Positions 24,713 to 38,229 of a stretch of 64,000 nt of DNA are shown in pieces (position 1 is the stretch's first letter; each line of letters opens with the position of its first letter). The DNA lies in assembly GCA_026874595.1 (NCBI GenBank), contig CM049317.1, forward strand, positions 50,062,401 to 50,126,400, read 5' to 3'. This stretch comes from Sipunculus nudus. Lineage: Eukaryota; Annelida; Sipuncula; Golfingiida; Sipunculidae. Made by a program: the position numbers and the translations under genes. Below the pieces are notes generated by a model. It was not told the DNA's origin. It ran no database searches and worked only from the letters and a program-made list of their open reading frames with translations.

Positions 24713-25999
24713 CAAGAATATGTATATGGTTCACTGACATTGATATGTATGAATGTCACCTGAATTGCAAGTAGTTTGAATGATAGAAAAGTATTTTATA
24801 ATATTCGTCTAATATTCATAATATCCAATTTTTATTCCATTTATGTACATACGTGTGCGTATCTAAATTTTACATTGGTTTAATATAGTTTAAAACACTC
24901 AGTTTAATAGACTTGTACTTGTGCGTGTGGAGGAATGAAATTACATATCCTTTTTAAATACGTTTATGCCTAAGATCCACCGTTCTATGATATAAACATG
25001 AAAACAACACAAATATACGTTGGACTAGGCTCTAATTATTTTTTTTTTTTCAAATTAATGTGCTAGAAATTCTATAGAACAAATTTACTCATATATTACG
25101 CTTAATAGATACTATATATGCATATTTCAGTTGAAATATCTGGAGACCATCTGAGCTACAGAGATATAGCTTTTTGGCGTCCGTCTGTTCATCCGTTTCT
25201 TCCACTGACCATTGTATTGTAAGTAATATTTAACAATATATGCACTGTGAAACCTAGAGGCAAGGTGCTCTGTTTAAACTAAACTATCTAGAACTTGATA
25301 CTAGTGGTACTAAATTATTTAAACTTGGTACACATGGATCCTCATATAAAGAGATAGCCGGGATGGTAAATGTAGTGTCCGAGATAAAAAGACCTAATAT
25401 AATTTGATTATTACTTCTGTTTGTATGTATGCGTGTCTTTGCGTGCGCGTGCATTCGTGTGTGGATGATGCGGCGTATTATGTTCCCTCATGCGTCATAT
25501 ATCACTACAAACTAGGAAACGAATCTGAATCTAATCAGATAATATAGCCCTGATATATGTTATACGAATCAACAATTAACGTTAGGGTATTGTTGTGCTC
25601 CACGAGGAATGGAGGGAGAATAACAATACACAAAAGATTACCATGAACTATACATGAAACAACATTTAATAGTCCTGTCTCCATTGTGTGCTCATTTACT
25701 TTTCTTTCAGATCTACCCGCTTGCAAACTCCGCCATTGTCAAAAGTTTGACAAGTTCTCTGAAATTGGCTGAACATGTCTCAGAAAATGATTAAACAGTG
25801 CCAAATAACTTTTTTGAATGGCTGCCTAAATGCAATGTATGCCAAGTCCTAGAACAACCGTGATCCCATAAAAAGTAACCGCGGACACAATAGTGAGATC
25901 AACTTCCAAAAGAAAGTTTTATATTTAAATCATTTAAAAGATTTTTAACGCTTTATAGTCTCATTTTTCATGATATGTCTTGATTTACGTTTTGCAGCC
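23000..25999. other. AT-rich noncoding stretch
   Basis: No gene supported. It contains a TA microsatellite (24666-24705) and, near 25145-25200, a short piece of the AGGTCA-rich family edge (ATCTGAGCTACAGAGATATAG). Confidence 0.5.
24666..24705. repeat. (TA)n microsatellite
   Basis: About 20 uninterrupted TA units. Confidence 0.95.
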
Positions 26000-26960
26000 A
26001 AACAACCCGCTGTAAGATTAAGCATAAGCATATCAACCGGTAACATCAATATTATAACAACCAACACTATAACAGTGTAAGAGCTGACAGCAGGTATCGC
26101 AACAGATTCAACACTGTGAGATTATTCATACAAAAGGTGCTAGGGCTATAAGCAGCACTACATCATACCTAGTTATACTGAGGGGTACCTGTGCTAAACC
26201 CAGCACTATATTGCAAATACAACCAACGCCATGATCGTGGGACAACGATCTAATTCGATGGAGATTAATCATGGACAAGAAAACAGGTTACTGGTGCTAA
26301 ACTCATATGAGTGTACCAGCAATCCAGCTCTTAGTCAACATCCTAACTAACACCATACCGATGTAAAAGTAAACTAATACCTGTGAAATTAATCATGAGC
26401 TCGCTAACAAGTCACATTTGCTAAACCTAGCAAACTATTGTAACCAACCTTAAACCAGTGTAACAGCAATCTACCTGTCTTGTTGTGATAAAATCAACAA
26501 CACATGAAAACCAATACCATACTGGTGTAACAACAATCTAACCCGATATAGACTAGGCATAGACAAGCCAACAGTTTACATGTGTTATAACTAATACAGA
26601 CCAGTACAACATCATTACTTGTGTTAAAGCCATCTGACTCCATTGGGATTAATAATGGACACGACAACTGGTTACAATCTGGTTATAACCAGCACAGCAA
26701 CGTAAGCAACACTGGACGTCAGTAATATAATATGTGAAGGTAATATGCAAGCGTGTGCTGTTACAAGCATAATCACATGTCAATATACGCTACAGTAGTG
26801 TAGCAACCGTCTTTCCTCAGTGAGATTAAGCATCGATTATACGCATACTAACAAGTTACAACAGCCATATCCCGTACAATATCCTACTGATCAACACTGC
26901 ACCAGTGTACAAGCTATCTAGAAATTGGCTGCCTTATATAGGTTAACCATTTATAAGTGC
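26000..26960. repeat. Degenerate tandem repeat, unit about 125 bp
   Basis: The block GAGATTAATCATGGACAAG...AACAGGTTAC...GTGCTAA recurs at about 26014, 26118, 26257, 26385, 26546, 26644 and 26820 with ACCAGTGTAACA(G/A)CAATCTA between. Copies are strongly diverged. No reading frame is conserved across them. Confidence 0.75.
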
Positions 26961-28440
26961 TTGGCAATCTTACCACTGTGAGAGTAGAAATGAAAGAATC
27001 AACAATTCGTCAGGAATTATATACGATAAAAAAACAGTAGCTTCACCGAAATACCCAAAGCCACAGAAATAAAATGGAGAGCCGTTATATGTACAAAATG
27101 AATAATTTAGAGTATGTTTAAAATGTATATAATGTCTGCTACATGAATATACCAATAGAGGATTTCCCGTTCTTTATTTTACATGTTCCGGTGTAATAAC
27201 TTACAACGGTCAAATATGTATATAATATTCTTTGATTGACAGTACGTAGTAAAGATACGCATTAAGAGTTCAGAAGTATAAAATCAGTCTTAACCTTATC
27301 TAAAACCAATATAACCTTATTATAATCATATCCCACTAAAACAAGGAAAATGTGTGGCATAATACAATTGACGAGTACCATTTAAGAAATCGCTCATATC
27401 TTGCGCAATGGCAGTTTAATTCGGGGGTCACACACTTGGCAATTTAACACATTATGAGCTAGTGTTCTATTACCTCCATTTTGTAGCCTAAGATTTTTCA
27501 TGAATTTGTATTCCGTAGTATGAGAGACTCACGGGTTATTAGTAGGTCTAAATTATTGATAGTGATACGATGACATAGCGAGTCTCAAAGAACAAACGCA
27601 CAAACAAAAGTCGCTTGCGTAATAAAATGAACCATTACTGCAAGTGGAGAGTGACATGAAATCTGGTGTATTCATTGCGGTGTATACTCATTTCAAAGTT
27701 CACCGCAGGTCGCAGCAATACAGTAAACTTGGATGGATTCTTCTGTGTGAATAACGGTAAACGGTAAACGAAATTGATCAATTTGAGGCTGGTGGCCCCA
27801 CAACCCCGCTAAATCGTCTTACGAAGTAACCAATGGATGACGTAAGTATAGTTTGCTCAAATGTTTGAGGGTGACAACACATGGAGATAAGTATAGTTTG
27901 CTCACATGTTTGAGGGTGACAACGCATGGAGGTGTTTACGGTAGAGAAATCGTTATTTTTTTATATGGATACAAGTTGAAAGTATGGAAAAAGGAAAGCT
28001 TTCAGGCTGCAAATGACATGCAAAACAGTTTGTGCAATTAAGGATATTACTTGCAGTAGATGTCGGCGGTACAAACGTTGTATTAAAAAAAATGTTTCCT
28101 CAGCGTTAGTGAAGGTAAAAACCATAAGTATACATATAAAAAAAACAGAACGTAAAAGCATAGACCCAGATTGACATGTTGTTTGCATTGTACAGCCTGT
28201 CGGAAAAAAAGGGTGGGCACCACCACTTAGCGGAGACTTCATAAAAAAACCTTTCGGCAGGCCCACCGGAAAAAAAAAATTGCTGTCCTTTTAATTTCCT
28301 ATCCCTCCACGTGTCAACAGCAGTTAGCACATGGACTTCTAAAGCGTACCGAATAGTTTGCCAAGGAATTGAAGTTCAAACCTAGTATTGGAACTAGTAT
28401 TGCACCTATTAATAATCACGTTTTGTATAATTATGAAAAA
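26961..28440. other. Noncoding sequence with one short tandem duplication
   Basis: No gene supported. A 45-bp unit (AGTATAGTTTGCTCAAATG... to ...CATGGAG) is repeated twice at 27844-27933, and translation across it gives a spurious ORF. Confidence 0.5.
27844..27933. repeat. 45-bp tandem duplication
   Basis: Two adjacent copies of AAGTATAGTTTGCTCA... differing at a few sites. Confidence 0.9.
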
Positions 28441-29879
28441 GAAGACGTTAGTTAACACCTCCATTGTCGTATAGTTCTATGTGAGAGAACGATTAGGTTC
28501 CAGTACGACGCAGACCGATACGACGCATGTGTTTTCAGAACACCCTCAGAGACGCAGCTCAATTAGACGCGGTTCATTGCTCATGCATAGAACGTACTCA
28601 AAGACGTAGCCCAAGTACGACGCGGCTCAGTGCTTATGGTTGTGTAAGCGCACCACGAAGCGCGTCGGGCAAGCTATATCCTGCTCTTGATTTACTCAAG
28701 TTATACTAGCTGTTCGTTAGTTAATAGAATATAACACTGTGGTTTATTAACTTGCATAATTTATTCATGTTTGACTTGAAATTAACTGGGTTTTTTTAAA
28801 TATCCCCAGAAAACGGGTATTATCGTTTATGGAATTAATATAATGAAGGCATAATACTCCATGCAACGGATATAAAAGATGCTGTTTCTAGATAAGTAAC
28901 ATGGACACCTAAATTCAGAAAGAATTAAAATTGATGCAAAACGTGTTGAAACATGTGGACCGGAATCTGAAAATACAGAGACAATTACGAGAGAGATGCA
29001 ATTAAACTGAACGACTTAGGTGTGGACGACTTCGGCCGGGACGACATTCCGAATGGAAGACATTTTGAATGGATGACAATTTACCCGAGTATTTAATAAG
29101 GAGTTGAAGTGTATGTGATTGGCCAACTACCATTAAGTGAAAATGTTTCATATTTTTGTGTGTGTGCTAAATTCCAGTTATTTTCAAACACGTTTGAGTA
29201 TGGTTATGGTCGGCCTCTGACTCACAGCCGACCTTGTGGGATGACGCGACTAATGGGTGGCTTGCTTTTGATCAGACGTATTGCCGCGGTGGATGAAGGA
29301 ATAGATATAAATTGTACCAATAAAGATTCTACCACAATTGTATGTGTTTTTTTGTGCATGTGTATGTTTGTGTGCTTAAACTGCCGGTCGATGCATTGTA
29401 CTTAATAGTTAATGGCGACAAATTTCCGTTTCTGGAAGACACATTTACTTTAACTTTGTATATTTAAAAAGGGAATGTATACCGACAAAATTAGTATTGG
29501 TATACACTTTACATATTTAAGTCCTTGATTTCATGCATAATTTGTTTAAAAAATAATTCCTTGTTGCAGTAGATATTTTCATGAAGCGAAATTTAATATA
29601 GTGAAATAAAAATGAACCATTATACCATAAGAACATACCAATGTTCATATGTGTTAAGAGGGACAATATGAACCGTTCATGCTTAAAATTTTTAATATTA
29701 ATTAAATATGAAACAATATCACTGGTAGTGTCACCATTCCCTTTTGTTCGTGATCAAAGACTAATTGTCTACTTGATGAGAATAATGTGGTATTAACAAT
29801 AACTATTGACTTCCCAGTCGCTAGGTCTCCGCTAATTAAGCAGATACATAATCAACCCACCGTAAAGCTAACATAAAGT

Positions 29880-30310
29880 CAGACAGAAGGGTTGGCAGAA
29901 AGAATGAGAGAAAAGGAAAACAAGAATAAGGAATGATAGTTAGAACGAAAGAAGGAAAATGATAAATTATGGATATAGGCAAATTTAAAGGAGAGATTGA
30001 CTTGGAAAGAAAGGAAAAGGAGAAAGAACGGGAGATAGATGGATAGACAAAAAAAAAGAGAAGGGCAGAATGGAAAAAGGGGAGAAAAGGAGCGAGAAAG
30101 AAAGAAGGATGAAATGAAAGAGTAAGAATAGTTAAAAACACAGAAAAAAATATGAATAAGGAAAAAGAGTAAGAACAGTAAAATATATATAAAGATGGAT
30201 AAACAAGAAATAAATGGGGAAAAATTCCATTTAAAAGAGAAAGAAAGAAACAATTAAGAAAATATGTCGTGCGTGGTCATCCAAGGGAGAGTGAGAGAGA
30301 AAAATTAATA
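29880..30310. repeat. Purine-rich GAAA/GGAA tract
   Basis: About 430 bp with nearly all-purine runs on the plus strand (GAAAGAAAG, GGAAAAGG). The two phenylalanine/serine-rich minus-strand ORFs of 101 and 124 codons are translations of this tract. Confidence 0.85.
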
Positions 30311-31911
30311 TGGAAAGTGAATGATTTATCGGAATGAAAGACAAAAATTACACTATAATAATAATGAAAATGCAACAATATATGTTCGAATGGCTATATG
30401 TCTTATTTCACTGGACATATTGGACCAACCGATCTAGATATATCATTGACCGATGTTCTATTCCATCATTACATTTTCGAAGAACGACACCGGTAAATTA
30501 AAATGGACAGAATGGAGACGTATTAGTGACAATTTATGTCTAATATTTTGTCTTTTAGAAATGCTGGTAATTTTTCTACAAAACCTATGCTAGACTTGGA
30601 TGGAAATCAGCTGCCATATTCGGTTTCATTTTTGCGGAGAGTGTGTATACCATATAATACAGCATAAATTTGAAGTAAAAAATGAAAATGATTATACATA
30701 TTCATTAATTATATAATAATTTTTTTTTTTTGCGTTCTGCAAATGTTAACGGGGTTGCTTTCATCACAGGGCATCACGTTAAGCTGGGGGAAATCCCGCT
30801 TTTGTGATATAATTAAGCTGTTTCGTGCAGCCGAAAACCGCTCTACCGCGAAGGGTTCTCTTAAAATGTTAAACAAACATTAATCCACCCCTATTATGTA
30901 ACCTTTGATATGATTATTAAGGCACGTGCAACCATAACTATATAAATAAACATTGCAACATCCTCATTGTCCATGATTATTTTACGCATTTTTTTTATTT
31001 AAAGTGGCAATAAAATGACTCCTCCTTGGTCAAGACTGAATATTCTCATTCTTGAACCACGCTTTCTCAAATTTACATGTAAGAGGATAATTTGATGTTT
31101 GCTTAATTTATTTTTAAATTTGAATAAATGACCTTGATAGTGTACTGGTTCCACAGAATACGGCATAATATAGGTAATAATACCTTAACCACATGGTGTA
31201 TATATCCGATTAATGATCTCTGTTTCATTTTATTGATTATAACATTACCATTTTACTGCTCAGATCAGCATGCACTTCTGCTCTTTCGCGGAATTTATTT
31301 GACCTTAAATATGAATGAAATTTGTATAATTATAGCAAATGTAAATAAGCTTAGTCACATAGTTATTTATTTTTATATATTAGCATTTAAGTGATACTTT
31401 TAAATGCCTCTGATATTTGAAATGGTAAAATACAATATGCAAATTGTTAAATAAAACAGGGCCTTGAATGCTCATTATAATTGTAAAAATTATTGATCAG
31501 TCCAGAGTAAAAAGGTTATAATAATATCTACCATTATAATAACATGGATAAGTCCAATAAATTTTGCCATGCACAGCAAAAACCGGGACGATTCATGCTT
31601 TTGTATATGAGACCTATGTGCTACGACAAACCTAAAAAATAGCTCTGAATGATACCGGTTACGGAAAAATTCCAAAATTTAGTTTCAGAAATTTTTTACC
31701 GTGTTTGGTTCAAAATTATCTTAAACACTATGAGGGAATCACATTAAACTGTCTCTCAAGATGTCTTTGAAGTATTTCTTTTTTTTTAACTGATGAATAC
31801 TTCTCTGGTTATCTTTTAGAAATGTACTTTTTTCCTCTCTTAATCAAGGTTTGTTAATGATTTACTAAAATATAACATTCTTGTTTCATTTATAAATTTT
31901 TCCTTCTCCTT

Positions 31912-31955
31912 CACTCTCTGTCTGTCTGTCTCTCTCTCTGTCTCTCCCTGTCTCT

Positions 31956-31996
<41 letters not shown>

Positions 31997-31997
31997 A
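31912..31997. repeat. (TCTG)n(TC)n microsatellite
   Basis: TCTG, TCTCCCTG and TC units run together over about 85 bp. Confidence 0.9.
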
Positions 31998-33903
31998 ATA
32001 AATAAATCAATCATTTTTATGGATCTGCTCAGTTAGCACAAGCAGCGAATACACCATGCAATTCAAGTCATTGTTATTGCAGGACTTATCTCATACTCAT
32101 AAATGGTCTAACAAAGACCGTAGGGGACCTTCGATCCTGAGTAAATCAGTGGTAAATTTGTAGAATAAGTCAGGTTTTATAGTGTTTATAAATCTAAAAA
32201 AAGTCCACTCGTGTCTTTTTTTTCACGTTATATTTTTCATTTTAGGAAACAAATTAACAATTATATGTGCAACCCCCCCCCCCCCGAAAATAACAGACAT
32301 ACGTTTTAAAGTATAAAATAGTTTTATGTGTATTTTCCTAGCTTGTTTTTTTTTTGCCAAGGCTCAAGTACAAAGATCTGTTAAATCTATACACAATCAG
32401 TGATCAATTAATCACACACCTGTATCTTCACGAACGTATATGTGAAACATCGTCAAGCCGAAACGTCGTCAAACCCGAAATCGTCCAGTTCGAATTTAAT
32501 CCTGTCATAATCAGGCATGTCAGTTTTAGGCAAATTCAAATATACTTCGTTTGTTTGGCATATTTAGGTGATTAATTTATAAAACTTAAAATATTCCCCT
32601 ATACGTGGATATATTGTATGACCGCGCGTACTTGTTTGAAATAGCGGGTCAATGATGCATTTCTATCAGAAGCTATTGTAATACTGATATGAAAACATCG
32701 GTATCCGGACAGTTTTTGGGCCTTTTATCATACATTTCATACATCTACAAGTTGTAAAGGATTGTTAAATCATAGTTTTACAACAGTTTATACTATTGAA
32801 TTGAACCTTTGTATCTTCCTAATGGACAGGCGATACACGCCCTTCCCGGGTTACGTCAAGCCGGGCTACGTCTTAACGGGCGCCGCCGTGGTTTTCTGGG
32901 CGGCGCTTCTCAGCGAGCCGCGTCATAACGAGCAGTGACAACAGCCATACGTCCTATCGAGATGCATCGCACTGAGACGACACGGAGAGAACAGCTCCGC
33001 TGGCTCTTACACAGGCGACCTGTTGGATGTGTAAATTACTGAGATATACATATCAGTGCGTCGCAAGGGGCTAGCGAATCCTTTTCATTTTGCATATTAA
33101 CACGATGCGCTGCATTTTTATTAAATACTGACTTAAAAAGAGAGATGCCTAATTCTAGGAAGAGTTTACACCCATTGGTCCATAAATATCAGACTCTCAA
33201 TCTATTATATGCAATCAAGGTTAATCCACAAAATGAGCTAATACGGTGCGTTGAAGTATATTTTTCTGAAGTGGTTGCCGTGACCTGACATCCCGACTCA
33301 ACGACTAAATCCCACTCCTTCAAAAGCGGTTCACTCATTGTGACATTATACGTATCACCAACTCCCTCAGCATGCTACTCTTTGTTGGCCGATAAAGCTT
33401 GCGCTGCCTGTCTTAGGAAACAACATTTTATGGCCCCTAGGGTATTTATATAAAGTGAAAACTGGTCTAACGGACACCTCACTTAGGCGGACAACTGGCT
33501 ATAACGGACAAGATAGTTAAATCCCTTCAAAATTCCTATATGTTATGTATAAGCGGAACCTCTATAAGGCAGACACTTACTACTGCGGACAACGGACAGC
33601 AGATTTCAACTCAGACCAACACTAGGATTAAATGAACCTGACAAATACAGACACGATACGCCATCTCCGGCGGACACTAATCGCTCGCCGGGGAAACATC
33701 AAAGGTCACCGGTACTGTTGTTGTTCCCAATGCTGGAACAAAAAGGATTATGCAATCCCCAGTTGTTACCTTATTGCTTGTATGTGCTCATGTCACGGTG
33801 TGATGTGCTCATAAGATAAACACAGCAAGGGTGATGCGGAAAACATCATGTCACTTTATTTCTCGGTTGACCATTCACACGTTGGGAAGCGGCATATTAT
33901 TTG

Positions 33904-34660
33904 CTACACTCTAAAAACTGAGGACATGTTTCACGTTTCTATTTAAAACACCATTCTGTCCCATTTTTCGAAACATGTTTCTAGCATGTTTCATGACTCA
34001 CTAATGTTTCAACTGCGAAAACATGTTTTTAATCCTCTTGAAACATGTTTTTATATAACACATGTTTCACAAACAGAGAAAATTTCATGGACAGTAAGAT
34101 AAAACATGTCTCTGTGTTACATGTTTTTATATGAAATATGTTGCATATAAGACATGTCTTAAGACATGTCTCATTTTTCATAAAACATGTAACTATTTAA
34201 AACGTTTGTTTAGCCTAAAACATGTAGTTGTCCCATTTTTCGAAACATGTTTTCTCCTAAGAAACATGTTTTAAACTTAGAGTTAAACATGTCTCAGTGT
34301 TACATGTCTTTATATGAAATATGTCACATATAAGACATGTTTTAAGACATGTTTCACTTTCATAAAACATGTAACATTTCAAAACGTCTGTTCAGCCTAA
34401 AACGTGTATTTGTCCCATTTTTCGAAACGTGTTTTTAAAGAAACATGTTTTTTACTTAGAGTAAAACATGTCACTGTGTTTCATGTTTTTATATGAAATA
34501 TGTTTCAAAAGAAAGTATCGTTTTCCTAGAAAAAAATAACATTTGCCCATCGAAGGCATATTTGCATTTTAATCATGTCTCAAAAATGTCTACAAAATAA
34601 AACATGTTTTGAAAAATATTTAAAGTCGCAGAAAATGTTCTTTGTTGTTTCTCTTTGTCG
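33904..34660. repeat. Array of ACATGT palindromic units (left arm)
   Basis: More than 20 ACATGT cores within 750 bp, many as RRRCATGYYY decamers. Larger units of about 185 bp (TTTTTCGAAACATGTTT...ATATGAAATATGT) recur at about 33960, 34230 and 34415. At 34150-34171 two AGACATGTCT copies separated by TA form a perfect 22-bp palindrome. Confidence 0.85.
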
Positions 34661-37600
34661 TTTTATGTCCACTGCAACCATCATGAAAACCTGAGGAGGT
34701 GCTTCTGATGAAACAACTCATAAATTTACTGGAAAGATAACATTTATTCCTTAGACAATGCTTTCTAATTTGGAGGATGCACTGAACAGGAAACGTTCTC
34801 AGTATGGGTTATCTGTTATAGGTTATTATATAAAGCTACCAGGAACCTTCATTAATTGATTGTCTCCTTAAATTTTCCAGATCAAATACATTACAGCCAG
34901 GTGCTGAAGACGAAATCTTATCTATCATAATAATAGAAACATATATCAAAACAGAATTTCTTATTGTGGGTATAAAACATATTAAAGTGATTTAAAATCC
35001 CATGTATAAGTCTAAGACTCATAACTGGTCCCATATCATTATAAAAGGCAGGAACTCTTATCTCAAAAGATGAAAAAAGAATATTTTATATATCAGTATA
35101 TTTAAAATGGGCAATGCTGATAGGCTGATAGTCTGACGGCAGTTCATGGCTTCTAAAAAAATTTCGTTGGTTTAAAAATGCTTGGCATAAAATGTGGAAT
35201 ACATAATGCAGATCTATATCAAAAATGGCCATGTATATTATATTTAAAATACACAGTTTTCTGTAAGTGTTCTTTTACAATAGATGCAGTCATGCACATT
35301 CCCAGCAATAAGATAAGGTTCATTTAGTGTCTACTTAAATATCTGTTGTCTGCATGTATTCATTTATCATATCAATACTGAATGTAGCAGTACTAATACA
35401 ATTTTGTCTTCCCCATAGCTGTATACACAAATATTATTAACTATGAATTACAATAATAATTAAACCTAGCAAACCTAATCTGATCTGCTGCACAATGAAT
35501 AACAAGGAACTTGTGGGTCATGACGCTCAGCTGGAATTGGTAACGAGAAAATTTGTATAAAAAAATAGTAGTAAATGGAAATGAGGCAATATTTTATTTT
35601 TTATTAATATTTTAAAAATGTTCAGCATATAAATATACACATAATATGCTCTACCGAGTTGTATTACTTACACATTTGGCGTGTTTGGTGTGGACTTTAC
35701 AATTTTATGGACAACCTGAAAGATGCTGGAGCCTCTCATGATTACACATTTGTATAATTAAATATTTCATATTCTGACTGTAACATGCATGCAATAAATA
35801 CCCACTTGGACTGTGTGAAACCCTTTTAAATATACAATAAGGAAGAAAGTGGAGGTGAGCTACAGTATAATAATACACATTTAATTTAATAATTGCAATA
35901 TGGAAAAAAATTGGTAATGAAAGAATCCATTTGATTAAGAAAAATCTTAATTATTATTTCTAAAATCTGGTTTAACATACTGCCAGGTTAGCTAAAAATG
36001 AAATTATATGAACGTTTACTCAATATACGTGACTGCAAGCATCAGTGTTATGCTCAATAATGCCCAGCCAGCTTAAGAGATTTGAATGAAATGCTATAAC
36101 GTATACACCAATTTGCAAGTTTTATTTCAATATTTAATTTCAGAAATTAAATTTAATTTAAAAAATCAACTAAGTTGACAATTCAAGAGAAAACAGATTT
36201 AAACATTTAAATAATGGCTAAAAGTAGCTGCTTTCATAGCTTTAATATATAATAAATAAGTTTAACCCTATTACAATTTACAACTGAAAATTTAAAATAC
36301 AGCTTGCATTCTAAACACTTAAAAGCCAAAGAGTCTTAGTCAGCGAGCTAAAACTCTAAAAGTTGAATAATTATTTGATAAAAACCTCTTGAAAAGTTGC
36401 TCTTGAATTTTCTAATAGCTATAAGAACATTTAAGTGTATCAAATTTTTCTTAACATTAAATATCTTTCTTCTTCCAAAAGAAAACTTGAAACATGCATT
36501 ATATTTTACGAGTGTTAATTTTTTTTTTATCTGAAGTTTATTCCTTTTAGATATTTTTTTTTATGTTGGACAGTTTTCTACAATCTAACCAAACACATCC
36601 TGAAGCAGAAAACAACTTAGGTTTACTAGCATGAAAAAACTGTAAATTAAATGTCCCAATACTTTAAATTTTTGCATGCACTGTGTGTAACAACTGCAAG
36701 TATCGCAATTATATAAAACTGACTGTATAATATTTATATGTTTTAAAAGGTAGCAACACTAATCTCAGATCATGAATGAGCATTTACATAATTCAGACAT
36801 GCCAATATATTTACTTTCAGTGTTTCTGGCTTCAATCTGACTACAGCCAATTTTTTATAGCCAGAAAGGGTAAAAGAAAATACAGAAAAGGCTGGCATCA
36901 ACAAAGTCTCCCATGACTAAAGATTTCTCAGCAATTCAGCATAGTTGAGAGGCACATCAGCTGCTATTCTGATAAGTGTATTAAAAGAATCTATCAGAGC
37001 AATACGGAAAGCACCCTAATTAAACATCTTATATTTTCATAATACCGAATCCTTGGTTTGTATTACTTTAATATAAATTTGAAATTAGAATCCTAAAACA
37101 AAGCCTCCATCTGTAAATACTTGAAGCTTTACAAGGTAACATTTATGCAATCAATCATGACAATTAATTACTACAAATTACACATTTGCCAAATATAGCC
37201 TGTACCATCACATTTGGAATTTTAACATAAATACAAGTTTGGTGCAAATGAAGCCTCATACAAATAATGAAATACATGATAAATCAGCCAGATTGTACAA
37301 AAATAAGTATCTGCTGTACGTTCACAGTGATTCATCAAACATTTCTAAGAGTTGGAAAAATCCAATTACCATAAAAAAGAGTGAAACATTTTATATATGT
37401 GAATAGTAAAATTCATAAAAGATTTCTTAGAAAATATGTAGAATACTTAGGATGTAACAAAAGAATCAAATACTAAATAATTTTAATGCAGCCACAAACT
37501 GTGGAAGAAGTTGACTTGTCCTTATTGGGAACTTTATTTTCAAGACACTCTTCCTGAAGTTGGTTAAGAAGTTGCATGTATTGTGCTGGGTTAGTTATAT

Positions 37601-38229
37601 TAAGAATTAAGTGTGAAGTAGGTACGAGGTTTTCCATACTGAACCATTCTCAAATAAACATTTCTTAATGGAGTTACTCAATATAGCACCTGACCTCATT
37701 TCTCCATTGTCTATGATAAAACAGGTGTTGGTTCTGTACCCTCTTGTGTACAAAATGAATCTTCTTTGACATCTTTCTGAAAAAGGTGTAGCAATTTATC
37801 AGTAGCTAAATTGTGTTATTTCCATAGTCAGTTTGGAGGAAAAGATGAAATATTATTAACTGGTAACATAATGATGATATATAAGAACAAGGCCTCTAAA
37901 AGTTATACCCCTTTAATGGAATAATATGAATGCCTACAACAATTGAATCAAAGACCCCTAAGGAATTTAAAGCTGCTGGTTAGCAAAATATGTTGCAAGC
38001 ATCTGTCATTTAATAATTCAGTGGCATTGACAATAGCAAAATAAAATATCACATGTACTTTATATTTAATCAAGGATTAAAAATATATTACCTGCAAATA
38101 TGTTCAACTAGAAAACTTCAACTATTACCAAAAAATTATACAAGAGGGAAAAATTTGCATACTTGTGTAATAATAAAAAAATTGGATAAAGTGAAGCAAG
38201 AATTACTAAATTAAATATTCATTCTCTCC
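34661..38229. other. AT-rich interior of the foldback element
   Basis: Very AT-rich with many TTTAAA/AATTTAA runs. Apart from the possible relic at 37.47-37.80 kb I see no gene. Confidence 0.5.
37473..37795 (-). pseudogene. Possible decayed coding fragment of unknown family
   Basis: Two consecutive minus-strand frames look protein-like: 37607-37795 (ERCQRRFILYTRG, CFIIDNGEMRSGAILSNSIK, then stop) and, overlapping in the next frame, 37473-37637 (MENLVPTSHLILNITNP, QYMQLLNQLQEECLENK, then stop). A single frameshift would join them. Both are shorter than 60 codons. No family recognised. The surrounding AT-rich DNA could include its old 3' UTR. It lies inside the ACATGT foldback element, so it might be captured sequence. 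Confidence 0.3.

Larger units (their letters stand above)
28450..33000. mobile_element. Possible foldback element with GACGAC-rich inverted arms
   Basis: The left arm (about 28480-29080) has GTACGACGCAG, AAGACGTAGCCC, GACGCGGCTC and TGGACGACTTCGG...GACGAC. The right arm (about 32430-33000), read in reverse, has GACGCGGCTCGC, AAGACGTAGCCC and TGGACGATTTCGGG...GACGACG. The order and motifs of the arms mirror each other, and both are CpG-rich islands in AT-rich DNA. The interior has no transposase frame that I can see. Exact termini and target duplication were not found. Confidence 0.45.

Noticed and set aside
26000-26960. CRISPR-like regularly spaced repeat
   Set aside because: Copies are diverged tandem units without unique spacers, in eukaryotic DNA.
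29836-30253. Phe/Ser-rich minus-strand ORFs of 101 and 124 codons resembling membrane proteins
   Set aside because: They are the complement of a purine-rich GAAA/GGAA tract and overlap in two frames; low-complexity artefact.
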